From NCBI GenBank assembly GCA_947385505.1, contig CANDLP010000078.1, positions 1-8,701 of the forward strand: 8,701 bases of DNA. The letters are read 5' to 3'. The notes beneath the pieces are model-generated. The model had not been told where the DNA came from, did no database searches, and saw only the letters and a program-made list of their open reading frames with translations. This document shows positions 6,594-8,701 of the stretch, piece after piece. Positions within the stretch are counted from its first letter, which is position 1. Every line of letters starts with the position of its first letter. The position numbers were made by a program, and so were the translations under genes. The stretch comes from an uncultured Clostridia bacterium. GTDB taxonomy: Bacteria; Bacillota; Clostridia; Oscillospirales; Ruminococcaceae.

Positions 6594-8387
6594 GTTGCCG
6601 GCCGCGGGAGCAACCGGGGTACCGTTTGCAACGGCGTATGCTCTCAAAACAGCGCCGGCTTCCTTAGTTATGGAAACATAAGGATTTTTGAAATTATAAC
6701 CCTCGGCTCCCATATTTACGGTGCCGGGCGCATTGTTATATACTATTGTGGCAATTGCTCCGTATTTAACCGCATTATTGGCTTTTTCCACAAAGTTTAT
6801 TTCACCGCGGGAACATACTGCGATTCTGCTCTTAAGGGAATTGCCCAGCGCCGCCCAGTCCTCTTCGGTGCCAAAACCGTCTATAAATACATATTCAACG
6901 GGTTTTCCGGACAATGTAACAAGAGGATCGTAAGTATCGGGACTTTCGCTGTAGAACATTTTTTCGTCGCCCACTTGAATGTAGCGGCCGGTCGCACCTT
7001 CGTTGTCAACGGAAGCTACGGTAAGGGCGTTGGTATAGGATCCGGGGCTGCCGTCAGTCTGCATGCTTACATCATCGCTGTAAAGCAAGCCTGTCTTGCT
7101 GCTTGCCGCCCAGTAACCTGAATTGCCGGCGGAGAAAGCAACTACCACACCGCTGTTTGTCAGGTTATCCATGATTTCCTGATACTTCTTGACGGAGCAT
7201 CTGGAGGTTCCGGGGTTGCCGCTGCCCAAAGACAGGTTGACGGAGTCCGCCTTAAGTACGATGGCGTCTTCAATGGCAACCATATAGTCGGAATCATAAG
7301 CTCCGCCGCCCTTGCCGAACACCTTCATGGTGATAAGCTGAGCGTCGGGCGCTACGCCCTGTGTCAGCGCCATGGAATAATCAAGCGCCTTAACGAACTC
7401 GCCGTCCGCTTCAATATAGCGGTTTGCGGTGGCAATGCCGGCAACGTGGGAGCCGTGTTCGCCCTGCTTATCATTGTCATGGTTTATGTCATAATCGCTG
7501 TCTACATAGTTGTATGCAAAAGGAAGCTTGGCGTTAAGATATGCCTGTTCGGTTATGGGCATAACGGAGTTTTGACCGTTATACGCCGTGCCGGCGTTAA
7601 GCTTGTCCTTTACGGAGTCAATCTCTTCCCATGTAAGAAGATTTAAGCTCTCCGCGTATTCTTCAAAGGTTAAGCCCTTGTCCTCAGCAAGCTCTTCCAG
7701 CGCGTGGAGGTAGCCTTCCTCGCTGAAGGATTGGTGATCGTCGTCCGTACCGGTATCGATGATCGCTATTCTTGTGCCCGCTCCTGTATAGCCGGTGTCC
7801 CATGCGCCTTGGGAACCGATCTGCATGGATGATGTGGCCATATCGGGGTCAACGGGGAGGGTATCTTTAATTACGTCGGGGTAATACTGAGTTTCTATAA
7901 GAACCTCTTCTACCTCCTCCAACGCTTCGATCTCCTCGATCTGTCCGTACTCCACATTTGCCGAAATAATATTTGCGGCAAGGGTAAGATTCCAGACAAC
8001 GTCCAGATCTTCATCGATAACGCTTTCGATTTCGTTTACAACATTTGCCTGCTTGTCCTGAAGAACACTGCGATAGCTCATCGCGGCGGAGTTTTCGGCT
8101 ATGTTTTCGATATCATAGCCCATGTCCACCGTGTTTTCGATGGTGGATTTGTCCTTCAGAACAATGGAAACGCGGACCACGTCGGTATCCAGATAGGACG
8201 GCGCGCCGCTTTCCGTATCAAGCTCTCTGTCGGTAGAAGGCTTGACGGAAACACTGTTGCCGCTCACCTGCTTAAAATCGATGGAGCTGCTGTCGTCCGC
8301 AAGGGCGCTGAAAGTCAGGCTGTTAACGGTAACGGCAGCTGCCAGCGATACGGCAAGTATGCGCTTTAACAGAGGCTTTTTTTCCAT
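6429..8387 (-). CDS. N-terminal portion of secreted S8 (subtilisin/lactocepin-like) protease, ending at an amber codon
   Basis: This encodes a secreted serine endopeptidase of the S8 family, cut at residue 652. A signal peptide (KKPLLKR, hydrophobic core, cleavage probably after ALA at 30) is followed by an I9-like propeptide (about 68-168). The catalytic domain then shows Asp211 in IAIIDTGTDDDH, His311 in EHGSHVAGIATA, SVNLSLGSG (382-390) and oxyanion Asn422 in VVVAFSAGNSG. Asp and His are 100 residues apart, far more than in simple subtilisins, with a charged helical insertion at about 222-262. A PA domain follows at about 465-585 (RIAVCSRGEINFVEKANN, IATIVYNNAPG). The fragment stops inside an acidic Glu/Thr/Ala-rich tail and lacks the catalytic serine, which lies downstream in the same frame. 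The ATG at 8387 is fixed by AAGGAGA at 8397-8403, 9 nt upstream, and by the signal peptide right after it. Family assignment is secure; natural substrates are not readable from sequence. Confidence 0.9.
   Translation of the reverse strand: MEKKPLLKRILAVSLAAAVTVNSLTFSALADDSSSIDFKQVSGNSVSVKPSTDRELDTESGAPSYLDTDVVRVSIVLKDKSTIENTVDMGYDIENIAENSAAMSYRSVLQDKQANVVNEIESVIDEDLDVVWNLTLAANIISANVEYGQIEEIEALEEVEEVLIETQYYPDVIKDTLPVDPDMATSSMQIGSQGAWDTGYTGAGTRIAIIDTGTDDDHQSFSEEGYLHALEELAEDKGLTFEEYAESLNLLTWEEIDSVKDKLNAGTAYNGQNSVMPITEQAYLNAKLPFAYNYVDSDYDINHDNDKQGEHGSHVAGIATANRYIEADGEFVKALDYSMALTQGVAPDAQLITMKVFGKGGGAYDSDYMVAIEDAIVLKADSVNLSLGSGNPGTSRCSVKKYQEIMDNLTNSGVVVAFSAGNSGYWAASSKTGLLYSDDVSMQTDGSPGSYTNALTVASVDNEGATGRYIQVGDEKMFYSESPDTYDPLVTLSGKPVEYVFIDGFGTEEDWAALGNSLKSRIAVCSRGEINFVEKANNAVKYGAIATIVYNNAPGTVNMGAEGYNFKNPYVSITKEAGAVLRAYAVANGTPVAPAAGNALEETESETAAETPEETAEPDETTEDTAAVEGTPEEITEAADEVTDEETSEEIT
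6618..6995 (-). other. PA (protease-associated) domain inserted in the S8 domain
   Basis: Residues about 465-590 of the protease match the PA domain pattern found in lactocepins and C5a peptidases. Visible are a strand with RIAVCSRGE, the helix NFVEKANNAVKYGA, then IATIVYNN and the closing PYVSITKEAGAVLRAYA. In this family the PA domain sits between the oxyanion Asn and the catalytic Ser and influences substrate access. Here its end runs directly into the acidic insertion that holds the amber codon. Confidence 0.8.
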
Positions 8388-8550
8388 TTGCTATTATCTC
8401 CTTCATATTTATTATAACTTAAAGCGCCGCGGCTTCCCCATACTTGTTCGGTAAAAATATGACAGCTGTATAATGGGATAAGTCTGTCAAATTTTCATGC
8501 AATTTAAATCGTTAAAGTAAAAGAAGAACATTTAACAGGAAAATTTGTTT

Positions 8551-8586
8551 TGTACCGAGGCAAAAAGATATCAAAAAAACGGTACA
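8551..8586. repeat. Inverted repeat TGTACCG / CGGTACA in the protease leader
   Basis: TGTACCG (8551-8557) and CGGTACA (8580-8586) are perfect 7-base complements with 22 nt between them. The spacer contains the palindrome GATATC near its centre. It lies just downstream of the inferred transcription start. It could be an operator bound by a dimeric regulator, or a 5' stem-loop in the mRNA. No regulator gene is nearby to support either. Confidence 0.4.
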
Positions 8587-8587
8587 T

Positions 8588-8603
8588 GGTGATTTAAGTT
8601 ACC
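8588..8603. promoter_or_regulatory. Imperfect 16-bp palindrome at the inferred transcription start (possible operator)
   Basis: GGTGATTTAAGTTACC matches its own reverse complement at 12 of 16 positions. It overlaps the expected start of transcription, where a repressor could block RNA polymerase. It adjoins the TGTACCG repeat. This is a positional argument only; I do not recognise it as the site of a known regulator. Confidence 0.3.
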
Positions 8604-8608
8604 TTAAT

Positions 8609-8637
8609 ATAATATCACATTTTCCCATATTTTTCAA
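8609..8637 (-). promoter_or_regulatory. Promoter of the protease gene
   Basis: On the minus strand TTGAAA (8632-8637) and TATTAT (8609-8614) are exactly 17 bp apart. TATTAT is preceded by TGA, giving an extended -10 (TGn). Five of six bases match consensus in each box. Transcription would start near 8602, leaving an unusually long leader of about 215 nt before the ATG at 8387. This is a pattern-based call. Confidence 0.6.
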
Positions 8638-8701
8638 TTGTTTTTTTTAGGGCTTGTTTGAAAAATAAATGGAATAGTGCTAAATTAACAAAATTGAAAT
8701 T

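Larger units (their letters stand above)
1461..8387 (-). pseudogene. Complete reading frame of a giant S8 surface protease, interrupted by one amber codon
   Basis: From the ATG at 8387 to the TGA at 1461-1463 the frame is continuous for 2,309 codons, and the only internal stop is TAG at codon 653. The pieces before and after it are in the same frame. Together they make one ordinary lactocepin/C5a-peptidase-like architecture: signal peptide, propeptide, S8 domain with PA insertion, Fn3/Ig-like domains, propeller, dockerin, Big_2, cohesin-like domain and anchor. No other stop or frameshift has accumulated in the 1,655 codons after the TAG. This argues for a recent mutation, an error in the read or assembly, or real readthrough, rather than an old decayed pseudogene. 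The label pseudogene is provisional. Confidence 0.55.
8388..8701. other. Non-coding upstream region of the protease gene
   Basis: No supported gene lies here. It is AT-rich and holds, from the start codon outward, the ribosome-binding site (8397-8403), a GC-rich palindrome GCCGCGGC (8426-8433) and an ACAGCTGT palindrome (8462-8469). Further out are the inverted repeats described separately and the inferred promoter. From 8640 to the right edge there is only AT-rich sequence with a T-run (8641-8648), and nothing I can assign. Confidence 0.7.

Noticed and set aside
6382..6681. Ser/Val-rich plus-strand open frame
   Set aside because: It is simply the complement of the Glu/Thr/Ala-rich insertion in the protease; repetitive codons leave the opposite strand open by chance.
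8411..8416. TATAAT on the minus strand just upstream of the ribosome-binding site
   Set aside because: No -35 match is found 16-18 bp upstream (GC-rich sequence there), and transcription would begin almost at the Shine-Dalgarno. A minor start cannot be excluded.
8469..8474. Plus-strand TATAAT that could drive a rightward transcript
   Set aside because: There is no good -35 at normal spacing and no plus-strand gene before the window edge.
8485..8490. Perfect TTGACA on the minus strand, closer to the protease start
   Set aside because: The only -10-like sequence downstream, TTATAC, is 11 bp away, too close for a sigma-A promoter, and nothing suitable lies at 16-18 bp.

Overview
The window looks like a chromosomal piece of an anaerobic Gram-positive gut or rumen clostridium, most likely from the Ruminococcaceae/Oscillospiraceae. 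This is inferred from three things: a clostridial-type pyruvate,phosphate dikinase; a very large lactocepin-like secreted protease that carries a dockerin and a cohesin-like domain; and a C-terminal surface-anchoring signal. No RNA gene, insertion sequence, CRISPR array or prophage gene is visible. Every supported gene is on the minus strand.

Layout from left to right: positions 3-1187 hold the N-terminal 395 codons of ppdK, which runs off the left edge. Positions 1188-1460 are intergenic. They contain the ppdK promoter (extended -10) and leader, then a rho-independent terminator and a second hairpin that belong to the protease gene. Positions 1461-8387 are one continuous minus-strand frame of 2,309 codons for a subtilisin-family (S8) protease. 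A single in-frame TAG at 6429-6431 interrupts it. Positions 8388-8701 are the upstream region of the protease, with a good promoter near 8609-8637 and a leader of about 215 nt that contains several inverted repeats.

The protease is the centre of interest. In order it has a signal peptide, an I9-like propeptide, an S8 catalytic domain with an inserted PA domain, and an acidic Glu/Thr/Ala-rich insertion where the TAG lies. After that come the nucleophile segment GTSMASP, Fn3-like and Ig-like domains, propeller-like repeats, a dockerin, a Big_2 domain, more propeller-like repeats, a cohesin-like domain, an acidic linker and a variant sorting signal. The TAG separates catalytic Asp211, His311 and oxyanion Asn422 from catalytic Ser746. 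Neither half can therefore be an active protease unless the amber codon is read through or suppressed, or is a strain polymorphism or sequencing error.

The two genes look independently transcribed. ppdK serves central PEP/pyruvate metabolism, and the protease would act at the cell surface. Nothing in the sequence links their functions.
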